From: Opitutaceae bacterium
GTDB lineage: Bacteria > Verrucomicrobiota > Verrucomicrobiia > Opitutales > Opitutaceae
Length of the DNA stretch: 34,705 nt
Direction: 5' to 3'
NCBI GenBank assembly: GCA_030648295.1
Contig: JAUSID010000278.1
Coordinates: forward strand, 1-34,705
Shown here: piece after piece, positions 26,049 through 33,549 of the stretch
Layout of the letters: each line of letters starts with the position of its first letter
How positions within the stretch are numbered: the stretch's first letter is position 1
The notes under the pieces: generated by a model
Seen by the model: the letters and a program-made list of their open reading frames with translations, nothing else
What the model was told of the DNA's origin: nothing
Database searches by the model: none
Translations under genes and position numbers: made by a program

Positions 26049-26953
26049 GCCGTCGCCTCCGTCGCCAGTGAGGCGGTTCCGGATCGCGCCAGCGCCATGA
26101 AGATTTCGCGCAGCGTCATCGGGTGGGCCACGATGCGGACTTCGCCGAAATGCCCGCGCCAGGCCGCCTCGGTCGGGCCGCCGGCGTACCGCGTTTCCAC
26201 AAAACGCGTCAGCGCGCCCGCCCGCTCCCATTCCACCCACGCCGGCTGTGGCCTGACCTCCGCGGAAGCGGCCGTGACTTCGACGCGGCGAAACCGGGCC
26301 TGCAACGCCTCAGCCGGCTCGCTCAGCCGCAGCCGGCCGCCGTCGATCAGTGCCACGTGGTCGCAGAGCCGCTCGACCTCCTCGATGTCGTGCGAGGACA
26401 CGAGCACCGTCCACTCCCCGCGTTCCGACACCTCCAATACGCCGCGGATAAACTCGTCGCGGACGACCGCATCGAGTCCGCTGAACGGTTCGTCGAGCAC
26501 GAGCAGCTTCGGGCGGTAGGCCAGTGAGGACAGCAGAGCCGCCTTCATCAGCATTCCGCGCGAAAGCCGCGACAGCTTCTGGTGCTCGGGCAGCGCGAAC
26601 CGGGCCAGCAGCGTGCTTTCCAGATCGCGATCCCAGGTCGGATAAAAGGGCCGGCAGTAATTCAGCAGCTGCCGCACCGTCATCCACAACGGCAGTTGCT
26701 GGTTTTCGGATACGTATCCGATCTGCGCCAGCTGCCGTTCGCCGAGCTGGCGCGAATCAACATCCATCACGCGCGCCGTGCCGGTCGTGGGGGCCAGCAG
26801 GTTCATCAGGACCTTGATCGTCGTGCTCTTGCCTGCGCCGTTGGGCCCGAGCAGCGCGAACACGCTGCCGGTGGGCACCGCAAGATTCAGGTCATGGACC
26901 GCCTCCATGCGTCCGAACCGCCGCGTGAGATGTTGGGTTTCGATGATGTTCAT
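26045..26953 (-). CDS. ABC transporter ATP-binding protein, YtrB-like
   Basis: Cytoplasmic ATPase of the transporter encoded by the next two genes. The 302-residue protein has Walker A GPNGAGKST (36-44), a Q-loop region near YVSENQQLPLWMT, a variant signature LSRGMLMKAALL in place of LSGGQ, Walker B LLVLDEPFSGLD and the switch His in VLVSSHDIEEVE. The LSRGM signature is usual for the YtrB branch, which is typically controlled by a GntR/YtrA regulator encoded next to it, as here. About 80 C-terminal residues are an extra domain. The ATG is preceded by CAGGAA 11 bases upstream; two 19-bp palindromes lie 44 and 98 bases upstream. Confidence 0.93.
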   Translation of the reverse strand: MNIIETQHLTRRFGRMEAVHDLNLAVPTGSVFALLGPNGAGKSTTIKVLMNLLAPTTGTARVMDVDSRQLGERQLAQIGYVSENQQLPLWMTVRQLLNYCRPFYPTWDRDLESTLLARFALPEHQKLSRLSRGMLMKAALLSSLAYRPKLLVLDEPFSGLDAVVRDEFIRGVLEVSERGEWTVLVSSHDIEEVERLCDHVALIDGGRLRLSEPAEALQARFRRVEVTAASAEVRPQPAWVEWERAGALTRFVETRYAGGPTEAAWRGHFGEVRIVAHPMTLREIFMALARSGTASLATEATA

Positions 26954-26996
26954 GGGGTAAAAGTTCCTGCGTGTGGCCGGCAGCGGTCGCCGCCGA

Positions 26997-27015
26997 TGTC
27001 ATCTATTAGATGACA
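26997..27015. promoter_or_regulatory. Operator-like 19-bp palindrome, proximal copy
   Basis: TGTCATCTATTAGATGACA is a perfect palindrome with one central base. It ends 44 bases before the ATPase start. It is the reverse complement of the distal copy, centre to centre 54 bp (about five helical turns). It is probably bound by the adjacent GntR-type regulator; that is an inference from position and symmetry. Confidence 0.75.
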
Positions 27016-27050
27016 TTCCCGAAAACTCCCCCTCTGGGAGACGAAGCGAA

Positions 27051-27069
27051 TGTCATCTAATAGATGACA
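27051..27069. promoter_or_regulatory. Operator-like 19-bp palindrome, distal copy
   Basis: TGTCATCTAATAGATGACA differs from the proximal copy only in the central base (A for T), which makes it its reverse complement. It lies 53 bases past the regulator stop. The 35 bases between the copies are not conserved. Confidence 0.75.
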
Positions 27070-27122
27070 ACGGGTTCTGGCGTACCAGCGGTCCGCGGGG
27101 CGTGGTCGGAGGGAGAGTGGGT

Positions 27123-27506
27123 TCATTTGCCGCCGAGTTTTTTCCAGTGCGCGGCGACGGCGGCCTGCACATCCTCGAGGTCGAGCCCGAGCTTCTTGGC
27201 CTCCACGATCAGCCACTCGAGCTCCGCCCCGAGCAACTCCGTGCGCTCCTTGCGGCCGCCCAACTCGCGGGGCGCGACCACGCTGCCAACGGCCGGCGTG
27301 GTGATCAAAACTCCCTGGCCAACCAGGGCCGCGACGACCTTGTGCGCGGTGTTGGGATTGATCCGCAGCTCCTGGCTGAGCACGCGCACGGAGGGAAACT
27401 TGTCGCCCGGCCGCAGCTGCCCGATCACCACCGCCTTCTTCACCGCGAAGAGAATCTGCTCCGCCACGGGCAGCCCGGGTTTGAGTTCGGCGGAGAACGG
27501 AAGCAT
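27123..27506 (-). CDS. GntR-family regulator, YtrA subfamily
   Basis: Short transcriptional regulator of 127 residues. The N-terminal winged helix reads PVAEQILFAVKKAVVIGQLR, then GDKFPSVRVLSQELRINPNTAHKVVAALVGQG, the standard GntR recognition-helix pattern, and a wing LITTPAVGSVV. The C-terminal 50 residues (LLGAELEWLIVEAKKLGL...) are the short two-helix effector/dimer domain of YtrA types. The stop is 170 bases from the ATPase gene it most likely controls. AGGA lies just before the ATG within a palindrome, so autoregulation is plausible. It diverges from pyrR. Confidence 0.92.
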   Translation of the reverse strand: MLPFSAELKPGLPVAEQILFAVKKAVVIGQLRPGDKFPSVRVLSQELRINPNTAHKVVAALVGQGVLITTPAVGSVVAPRELGGRKERTELLGAELEWLIVEAKKLGLDLEDVQAAVAAHWKKLGGK

Positions 27507-27507
27507 G

Positions 27508-27530
27508 CTGTCCTATGTGCACTAGGACAG
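27508..27530. promoter_or_regulatory. Palindrome over the regulator's translation start
   Basis: CTGTCCTA (27508-27515) and TAGGACAG (27523-27530) form an 8-bp inverted pair around TGTGCAC. Only one base separates it from the regulator's ATG, and its AGGA on the minus strand is the only ribosome-binding candidate. The outer TGTC...GACA matches the outer bases of the two 19-bp palindromes, so it may be a variant binding site; it may also form an RNA hairpin that hides the start. Confidence 0.5.
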
Positions 27531-27597
27531 ATAGAACACAAGCCGAATTTGAGAAAAACCTTCCCTCCCCCGGCCCCAACCGTCACAAACACTTTTG

Positions 27598-28152
27598 GTG
27601 GGCACGTCCAAGCGCATCGGTCCGGCGGAGATTGAGGCTGCCATAACGCGGCTGGCGCGAGACATTGCAGTGCGGCACGCCCGGAAGGATGTTCTTCTGC
27701 TCGGCATCGCGAATGGCGGCATCGAACTCGCGCAACGACTGGCGCGACAGCTCGCCCATCTCGGCCCGCGGGCCAAAGCCGGGACGCTCGATGTCTCGTT
27801 TCACCGCGACGACATTGGACGCCATCCCATTCCGAAGGAATTCGCGCCCACACATATTCCGGGCGATGTCCACGGCGCCACCATCGTTCTCGTCGACAGC
27901 GTGCTGTTCTCCGGTCGCACGATCAAGGCGGCGCTCGACGAACTTTTCGATCACGGGCGGCCGGCCAAGGTTGAACTCGCCGTGCTCGTCGATCGTGGGG
28001 GCCGCCGACTGCCGCTGTCCGCCGATTACGTCGGATTCAACCTCCCCATCGGCGACGCCGAAAAGGTCGTGGTGAATCTCGATCCAAAAAAGATGAAAAA
28101 CGACTCCATTCGTATCAAGCCAACGAGTCCGGCCGACCGGTCGCCGGCCTAA
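27598..28152 (+). CDS. pyrR: PyrR bifunctional regulator / uracil phosphoribosyltransferase
   Basis: PyrR proteins regulate the pyr operon through mRNA binding and often have uracil phosphoribosyltransferase activity. The 184-residue protein starts at GTG (VGTSKRIGPAEIEAA); a TTG one codon upstream is equally possible. Family motifs are LLGIANGGIELAQRLA, LDVSFHRDDIGRHP and the PRPP loop region IVLVDSVLFSGRTIKAALDEL. The PRPP motif has Ser where most PyrR proteins have a second Asp (VDD). pyrB starts 15 bp downstream. I see no clear antiterminator/terminator leader in the 88-bp gap to the divergent gntR gene. Confidence 0.9.
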   Translation: MGTSKRIGPAEIEAAITRLARDIAVRHARKDVLLLGIANGGIELAQRLARQLAHLGPRAKAGTLDVSFHRDDIGRHPIPKEFAPTHIPGDVHGATIVLVDSVLFSGRTIKAALDELFDHGRPAKVELAVLVDRGGRRLPLSADYVGFNLPIGDAEKVVVNLDPKKMKNDSIRIKPTSPADRSPA

Positions 28153-28167
28153 GCCCAAAATTCCGCC

Positions 28168-29112
28168 ATGCCCTGGCACCGCCGCCACCTCATCACGCTC
28201 GAGGAACTTTCGCTCGACGAAATCGAGCAGGTCCACGCCACCGCCGTGGCGTTCAAGCGCACACTGAAGCGCACGGTCAAGAAGGTGCCGGCGCTCCGGG
28301 GCAAGACGATCGTCAACCTGTTCCTCGAGCCGAGCACGCGCACGCGCATGGCGTTCGAGATGGCGGCGAAACGACTCAGCGCGGACGTGATCGGGTTCGA
28401 CGCCGCGAACTCGAGCACGACCAAGGGCGAGACGCTGCGCGACACGGCGCAGAACATCCAGGCCCTCCAGGCCGACATGATCGTGCTGCGCCACTCCGCC
28501 GCCGGCTCCCCCCTCTATTTGTCGCGCATCCTCAACATTCCGGTGATCAACGCCGGCGACGGTGCGCACGAGCATCCCTCGCAGGGGCTGCTCGACACGT
28601 TCACAATGAAGGAGCACCTCGGCTCGCTGCGCGGGCGGAAGGTCGTGATTCTGGGCGACATTCTCTTCAGCCGGGTCGCGCGCTCGAACATCCATGCGCT
28701 CACCAAAATGGGCGCGAACGTCACTCTCGTCGGACCGTCGACGCTGGTTCCACACTGGTTCACGCACCTTGGCGTCAAGGTTTCGCACGATCTCAAGTCT
28801 GCGCTCGCCGATGCGGAAGTGGTCATGCTGCTGCGAATACAGCATGAGCGCCAGGCCGCGGGACTTTTCCCGTCGCTCAGCGAATACACGAGCATGTTCG
28901 GTCTGAACAAGACCCGCGCGTCGTGGCTGAACCCGAAGGCGATCATCATGCACCCGGGCCCGATCAACCGCGGCGTTGAAATCGACAGCGAACTCGCCGA
29001 CGGCGCCCGCAGCGTGATCCTCGAACAGGTGACCAACGGCATCGCGGTGCGGATGGCGGTGCTCTACCTCTGTGCCGGCGGCCAGCCCGAAAACGTCACG
29101 CCGGTCGAATAA
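28168..29112 (+). CDS. pyrB: Aspartate carbamoyltransferase, catalytic subunit
   Basis: Joins carbamoyl phosphate and aspartate in pyrimidine synthesis. The 314-residue protein has the carbamoyl-phosphate motif EPSTRTR (54-60), the mobile Lys in SSTTKGET (K86), the active-site stretch GDGAHEHPSQGLLD (130-143) with His134, and MHPGPINRGVEI near the C-terminus. Full-length catalytic chain; no pyrI regulatory chain is next to it. It lies 15 bp after pyrR and 8 bp before pyrC in a compact operon. Confidence 0.97.
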   Translation: MPWHRRHLITLEELSLDEIEQVHATAVAFKRTLKRTVKKVPALRGKTIVNLFLEPSTRTRMAFEMAAKRLSADVIGFDAANSSTTKGETLRDTAQNIQALQADMIVLRHSAAGSPLYLSRILNIPVINAGDGAHEHPSQGLLDTFTMKEHLGSLRGRKVVILGDILFSRVARSNIHALTKMGANVTLVGPSTLVPHWFTHLGVKVSHDLKSALADAEVVMLLRIQHERQAAGLFPSLSEYTSMFGLNKTRASWLNPKAIIMHPGPINRGVEIDSELADGARSVILEQVTNGIAVRMAVLYLCAGGQPENVTPVE

Positions 29113-29120
29113 CCAATTTC

Positions 29121-30413
29121 ATGTCCTCGCTCTGGATTCGCAACGCCCGCGTGATTGATCCCGCCGCCCGGCGCGACGACGCCGGCGACATCTTCATCGA
29201 GAACGGCAAATTCGTGCCCACTCTCTCGACCGCCGCGCGCAAACGCGCGCGGCAGATCGACGCCCGCGGCCTCGTCGCGTGTCCCGGGCTCGTCGATGTA
29301 CACGTGCATTTCCGCGAACCCGGCCAGACGCACAAGGAGTCGATCGCGACGGGCTCGCGCGCCGCGGCGGCGGGCGGGTTCACCACGGTGGTCTGCATGC
29401 CGAACACCACACCCGTCGCCGACAACGCCGGCACGATCCAATACATGAAGGACGTGATCACGCGCGACGCGGTCGTGAAGGTATTTCCGACCGGTTGCAT
29501 CACGGTCGGGATGAAGGGCCAGGCGCTGGCGCCCATCGGATCGCTCAAGCGCGCCGGCGTCGTCGCGATCACCGACGACGGCGACTGCGTGCAGAGCAAC
29601 GATCTGATGCGACGGGCGGTCGAATACGCGAAGATGTTCGAGCTGCCGGTCATGGACCACTGCCAGGATCAGTCGATGACCCAGGGCGCGGTGATGAACG
29701 AGGGGGTGATGTCGACCCGGCTCGGGTTGCGCGGCTGGCCGAACGCGGCCGAGGATCTCATCGTCGCCCGCAACGTAATTCTTTCCGAATACACGGGCGC
29801 GCACATCCACCTCCAGCACATTTCGTCGCGCTTTTCCGTCGACGTCATCCGGCGCGCCAAGGCACGGAAGGCGCGGATCACCGCCGAGGCAACGCCGCAC
29901 CATATCGCGCTGACGGATGATGCGCTCGGCACCTACGACACGAACTTCAAGATGAACCCGCCGCTGCGCACGGAGGAGGACCGGCGCTCGCTGATTGAAG
30001 GACTGCGCGACGGCACGATCGACATCATCGCCACGGATCACGCCCCGCACAACGAATCGGAAAAGGATCGCGAGTTCGATTTCGCGCCGAACGGGATCCT
30101 CGGACTCGAAACCGCGCTGGCGGTGACGCTCGAAATCCTCGTGCGCCAGAACAAATTCAAACTGCCGAAGGTGATCGACTTGATGACGCGGCGGCCGGCG
30201 AAGCTGATCAACCTGGCCGCGGGAACGCTCGCGCCCGGAGCGGCGGCCGATGTGTGTCTCTTCGATCCCGACGAGACTTGGAAATACGACGCCAAGTCAG
30301 GTGAGAGCAAGTCGAGCAACTCGCCGTGGCACGGAAAGACGCTAACCGGCCGGGTGAAGACGACGATTGTCAACGGCCGGGTCGTTTTCGACGGCCGACG
30401 GATCGTGGTTTGA
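29121..30413 (+). CDS. pyrC: Dihydroorotase, class I
   Basis: Zinc amidohydrolase that cyclises carbamoyl aspartate to dihydroorotate. The 430-residue protein has the metal motif HVHFREPG (His61, His63), Asp152/153 in TDDGDC, His180 in MDHCQD, His233 in LQHISS and Asp306 in ATDHAPH. The class I type, as in Aquifex, can form a complex with PyrB, whose gene is adjacent. The C-terminal beta domain ends WHGKTLTGRVKTTIVNGRVVFDG. The stop is followed at once by a large nested repeat element. Confidence 0.97.
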   Translation: MSSLWIRNARVIDPAARRDDAGDIFIENGKFVPTLSTAARKRARQIDARGLVACPGLVDVHVHFREPGQTHKESIATGSRAAAAGGFTTVVCMPNTTPVADNAGTIQYMKDVITRDAVVKVFPTGCITVGMKGQALAPIGSLKRAGVVAITDDGDCVQSNDLMRRAVEYAKMFELPVMDHCQDQSMTQGAVMNEGVMSTRLGLRGWPNAAEDLIVARNVILSEYTGAHIHLQHISSRFSVDVIRRAKARKARITAEATPHHIALTDDALGTYDTNFKMNPPLRTEEDRRSLIEGLRDGTIDIIATDHAPHNESEKDREFDFAPNGILGLETALAVTLEILVRQNKFKLPKVIDLMTRRPAKLINLAAGTLAPGAAADVCLFDPDETWKYDAKSGESKSSNSPWHGKTLTGRVKTTIVNGRVVFDGRRIVV

Positions 30414-30415
30414 TT

Positions 30416-30675
30416 CCCTGGGAGCGCGGGCATCCTGCCCGCGTTTGCCGCCCGAAAGTGCTGCGGCTTCCCCGTTCGACAAGCTCAGGGCCCCGAGCCC
30501 GTCGAGGGGCAGCCGCAGATGGGATCGAAAGTCCGCTCGAATGTCCCTGCGCAGTGCTTGCCCTGAGCCTGTCGAAGGGATGCCGCAGCCACTCCGGACA
30601 AGTCGTTTCATCGTCCGGATTATCCAAGAGAGTGAGCCCGAAGAGTGGGCGGGCGAGACGCCCGCGCTCCCAGGG
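30416..30675. repeat. 260-bp nested inverted-repeat element between pyrC and CPBP gene
   Basis: Perfect 16-bp inverted ends: CCCTGGGAGCGCGGGC (30416-30431) and its complement (30660-30675), each part of the GCGGGC...GCCCGC palindrome family. Inside, GTTCGACAAGCTCAGGGC (30474-30491) faces GCCCTGAGCCTGTCGAA (30560-30576), a known type of short interspersed repeat in unrelated bacteria, and CTGCGGC...GCCGCAG forms a further pair. The remaining 350-bp gap has no gene apart from this element and about 90 bases before the CPBP start. Confidence 0.8.
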
Positions 30676-30763
30676 TCCGATCTCGCAGCCGACGTCAGGA
30701 GGCTGGTCAGGGCGCCATCGTTGGCATTGCGCGAGTCTCTTTTTTCCGCCGCACTGGAGCTCC

Positions 30764-31591
30764 ATGTCCGCACTTCTCTACATCGTGGCTGCGTTCGAGC
30801 TGGCGATGATTGTGACGGGGTTGGTGCTGCTCTGGCGGGTGCATTCGAGCCCGACCGCGCGACTGTATTGTATATCCTCCCCGCTCGATCCCTGGAGCGC
30901 ACCGGTCTCCCATTTCCTGCTGTTCGTCGGCTACGTTTTTCTTGGCACGATGATCGTGGCGGTGGTGGCGCAACTGATCGGTCGCGGGCTGCCGCTCACC
31001 GGTGACGCGCTCAAGATTTTCAACGGCGCCGCCGGACAGTTTGGGATGATCGCGGGAGTGGCGGCGTATCATTTTGGCGTGGAACGCGTCCGGTCTTGCA
31101 CCAACCCGGCGACCTCCGGCGTCCTCCGGTCCGGTGTTATTACGTTCCTAATCTCGCTGCCCGTCCTCGCCGCTGCGAGTTACGCATGGAAAGTTTTCCT
31201 GCGCCTGTCCGGGCTGCCCGACGAAGCCCAGGACCTGATCCGGATGTTCGCTCAGGCGGAGTCCGCCTGGCTGGTCGTGGGGATGACGCTGCTCGCCGTC
31301 GTCGTGGCGCCGATTGCGGAGGAACTCGTGTTTCGCGCCGGACTGTATCGGTATTTCCGAACCCGGATGCCGCGCAGCATCGCGCTCGTCGCACCGGCGC
31401 TTTTTTTCGCCGTGCTGCACGTCGACTGGCCGACGATGGACGGGATCGCGAGCGTCGGCCCGCTGGTGGCTCTCGCCATCGTTTATTCCATCGCGTACGA
31501 ACGCACCGGTTCGATCGCGACGACGATCGTCGCGCATGCGCTCTTCAATCTGAACACGATTGTGATGATTCTCTCCGGCGTCGGCGTCTGA
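30764..31591 (+). CDS. CPBP-family intramembrane protease (CAAX-protease/bacteriocin-immunity type)
   Basis: Multi-spanning membrane protein of 275 residues. The three family motifs are present: EELVFR (Glu186-Glu187...Arg191), FFAVLH (His219) and HALFN (His258...Asn262), the metal- and water-activating residues of the Rce1-type glutamate protease. About seven hydrophobic segments flank them. GGAG four bases upstream of the ATG (30756-30759) is one of the few good Shine-Dalgarno sites here and decides the start. thiL follows after 12 bp, tsaE later; the grouping with cofactor and tRNA genes does not reveal a substrate. Confidence 0.88.
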   Translation: MSALLYIVAAFELAMIVTGLVLLWRVHSSPTARLYCISSPLDPWSAPVSHFLLFVGYVFLGTMIVAVVAQLIGRGLPLTGDALKIFNGAAGQFGMIAGVAAYHFGVERVRSCTNPATSGVLRSGVITFLISLPVLAAASYAWKVFLRLSGLPDEAQDLIRMFAQAESAWLVVGMTLLAVVVAPIAEELVFRAGLYRYFRTRMPRSIALVAPALFFAVLHVDWPTMDGIASVGPLVALAIVYSIAYERTGSIATTIVAHALFNLNTIVMILSGVGV

Positions 31592-31603
31592 GTCTTCATT
31601 CCC

Positions 31604-32545
31604 GTGCATCCCTTCGCCCGCCGCGCCGCCGCTTCCGTGTCCCGCCTCGGCGAGGAGCGGCTGATTGCGGCGATTCGCCGCTGGCTGGGCAGTGCCTCGC
31701 CCCGCGCGCCGTTTGGCATTGGCGACGACTGCGCGGTCCTCCCCGGCGGGCGCGGCCGGCAGCTCATCACCGTCGATCCCGTCATTTACGGCCGACACTT
31801 CGATGATACCGTCGCGCCGCGCGACGTCGGAGCGAAGCTGCTCAAGCGCAATCTCAGCGATCTCGCCGCCATGGGAGGCCGGCCGACCGCCGCAGTGCTG
31901 GCGCTGACCCTCGACGCCCGCGTGAGCGTTAAATGGCTGGAACAATTCTATCGCGGACTGGGCGCGTGCGCCCGCCGTTATCGCGTGGCCGTGGTGGGCG
32001 GCGACGTCGCCCAGGCCGATGGCGTGGTGGCGGCGAGCCTCACCCTCCTGGGCGCGACCACCGGCCGTCGCGTGTTGACGCGCACCGGCGCGAAGGTGGG
32101 CGACTTTATTTACGTCACCGGTTTGCTTGGACGCAGCCTCGCCACGGGCCATCACCATCGGTTCTCACCGCGGCTGAACGAGGGCGCCTGGCTCGCGCGA
32201 CAGCCGGCGGTGCGCGCCATGATGGATGTGAGTGACGGGCTGGCGAAGGATCTTCACGCGCTCACGCCGTCGCGTGCCATTCCCGCGCTGTCCGCAGCGG
32301 CGCTGCCACGGCGCGCGGGCGCCACCATGCGGAATGCGCTCACCGACGGCGAGGATTACGAGCTGGTGTTTGCGGTCGCGGCATCCGCCGATCGCGATGC
32401 CTTCGCCCGCACCTGGGGCCGGGCGTTTCCGCGCACGGGGCTGAGCTGCATCGGCCGGTTTGTCCCCGCGGGAAAACTTCCGGCCGACGCGATCAACCTG
32501 GCGGAGTTCCACGGCTACGAGCACCTGCGCCGCACGCCGCGTTGA
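31604..32545 (+). CDS. thiL: Thiamine-monophosphate kinase
   Basis: Phosphorylates thiamine monophosphate to the diphosphate cofactor. The 313-residue protein starts at GTG. Motifs of the family: FGIGDDCAVL, LLKRNLSDLAAMGG, VVGGDVAQADG and MMDVSDGLAKDL. Length normal. The conserved aspartates of the metal site (GDD and SDG) are present. Gap of 12 bp after the CPBP gene suggests co-transcription; no thiamine riboswitch is visible upstream. Confidence 0.95.
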   Translation: MHPFARRAAASVSRLGEERLIAAIRRWLGSASPRAPFGIGDDCAVLPGGRGRQLITVDPVIYGRHFDDTVAPRDVGAKLLKRNLSDLAAMGGRPTAAVLALTLDARVSVKWLEQFYRGLGACARRYRVAVVGGDVAQADGVVAASLTLLGATTGRRVLTRTGAKVGDFIYVTGLLGRSLATGHHHRFSPRLNEGAWLARQPAVRAMMDVSDGLAKDLHALTPSRAIPALSAAALPRRAGATMRNALTDGEDYELVFAVAASADRDAFARTWGRAFPRTGLSCIGRFVPAGKLPADAINLAEFHGYEHLRRTPR

Positions 32546-32594
32546 CGTGGGAGCAGCACCGCGGCTTTAACGTCGGGCTCTTTTTCCACATTCC

Positions 32595-33029
32595 ATGGAC
32601 ATGGTCGCCCAACTGCGCCGCGGCATCGCGACTTCCTCCGCCGGGGAGACGCGCAGCATGGCGGCGCAATTTGCCGCCAGACTGCCACCGGACACGACCC
32701 TGGCGCTGCACGGCACGCTCGGCGTCGGCAAGACGACCTTCGTGCAGGGGCTGGCGCGCGGACTCGGTATCCATGAGGCGGTGACTAGCCCGACGTTCAA
32801 CATCTTCACCCTGCACCGCGGGCCGACGAACCTGTTGCATCTCGACGCCTACCGGCTCGAGAGCACGCGCGAGGTCGAGGATCTGCTGCTCAGCGACTTC
32901 ATGGTTTCGCCGTGGTGCCTCGCGGTCGAGTGGCCCGAGAAAATTGCCGACTGGCTGCCCGCGGGCACCCTGCACCTCGAACTCGGCATCACGCCGGATG
33001 AGCGGCACACCATCCGGCTGCGCGGTTAA
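32595..33029 (+). CDS. tsaE: tRNA threonylcarbamoyladenosine biosynthesis ATPase
   Basis: Essential ATPase that partners TsaB and TsaD to make t6A37 in ANN-decoding tRNAs. The 144-residue protein has Walker A GTLGVGKTTF (40-49), SPTFNI (65-70), LLHLDAYRL and VEWPEKI, all signatures of the family. Other t6A genes are not in the window. It lies 49 bp after thiL and converges with the thioesterase-like gene; a weak 7-bp inverted pair CGTCGCG/CGCGACG (33031-33062) is in the gap. Confidence 0.96.
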   Translation: MDMVAQLRRGIATSSAGETRSMAAQFAARLPPDTTLALHGTLGVGKTTFVQGLARGLGIHEAVTSPTFNIFTLHRGPTNLLHLDAYRLESTREVEDLLLSDFMVSPWCLAVEWPEKIADWLPAGTLHLELGITPDERHTIRLRG

Positions 33030-33079
33030 TCGTCGCGCACGTCAATGTGATCCTCCGCGACGGGGTGCCGGATGTCGGA

Positions 33080-33523
33080 TCAGCAGCGCAGCGCCACATA
33101 GTCGCCGCTGAACGCGACGGCCTTGCGACCGCCGCACGTCAGCGTGGCGCCGACCACGATCCGGGCGCGCCCATAACGGCGCAAGGTGCGCAAAAATTTT
33201 TCCACCGTCGGGTCAGGTGGCGCGACGGAGCGCGCCTCGAAATCGCCCGCGATGGGCGACAGATAGCTGATCTGGTTCGACTGAATCACCAGCCGTGCCG
33301 CCTGCCCGTCGGCCCGCAACTTGAGGTGCAGCCAGGCCCACGCGGCCAGGATCGCGATCGCGGACGCACTGCCGCCGAACAACGTGGCGCGATGATTGAT
33401 GTTGGGCGCGAGGGGAGCGACGAGCGTGACGCCGCCCGCATCACTCGCGCGCACCCTCACGCCCATCGCCGCGGAAATCGGAATCTGCCGGTGCAGAAAG
33501 GCCTGAACCTCCGCCGGCGTCAT
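33080..33523 (-). CDS. Thioesterase-like hot-dog protein (YiiD C-terminal domain)
   Basis: A 147-residue protein from the ATG at 33523 (MTPAEVQAFLHRQIPISAAM); a TTG four codons earlier also exists. The segment NINHRATLFGGSASAIAILAAWAW is characteristic of the YiiD_C/putative thioesterase domain, a hot-dog fold. No N-terminal acetyltransferase domain is present, unlike E. coli YiiD. Substrate unknown. It follows the partial gene on the same strand with 26 bp between. Confidence 0.82.
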   Translation of the reverse strand: MTPAEVQAFLHRQIPISAAMGVRVRASDAGGVTLVAPLAPNINHRATLFGGSASAIAILAAWAWLHLKLRADGQAARLVIQSNQISYLSPIAGDFEARSVAPPDPTVEKFLRTLRRYGRARIVVGATLTCGGRKAVAFSGDYVALRC

Positions 33524-33549
33524 CGCGTCAGCCAAAGCGCCGGGACGGA

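Noticed and set aside
33030-33079. Bidirectional terminator between tsaE and the thioesterase-like gene
   Set aside because: Only a 7-bp pair with an 18-base loop and no T-run; too weak to call.
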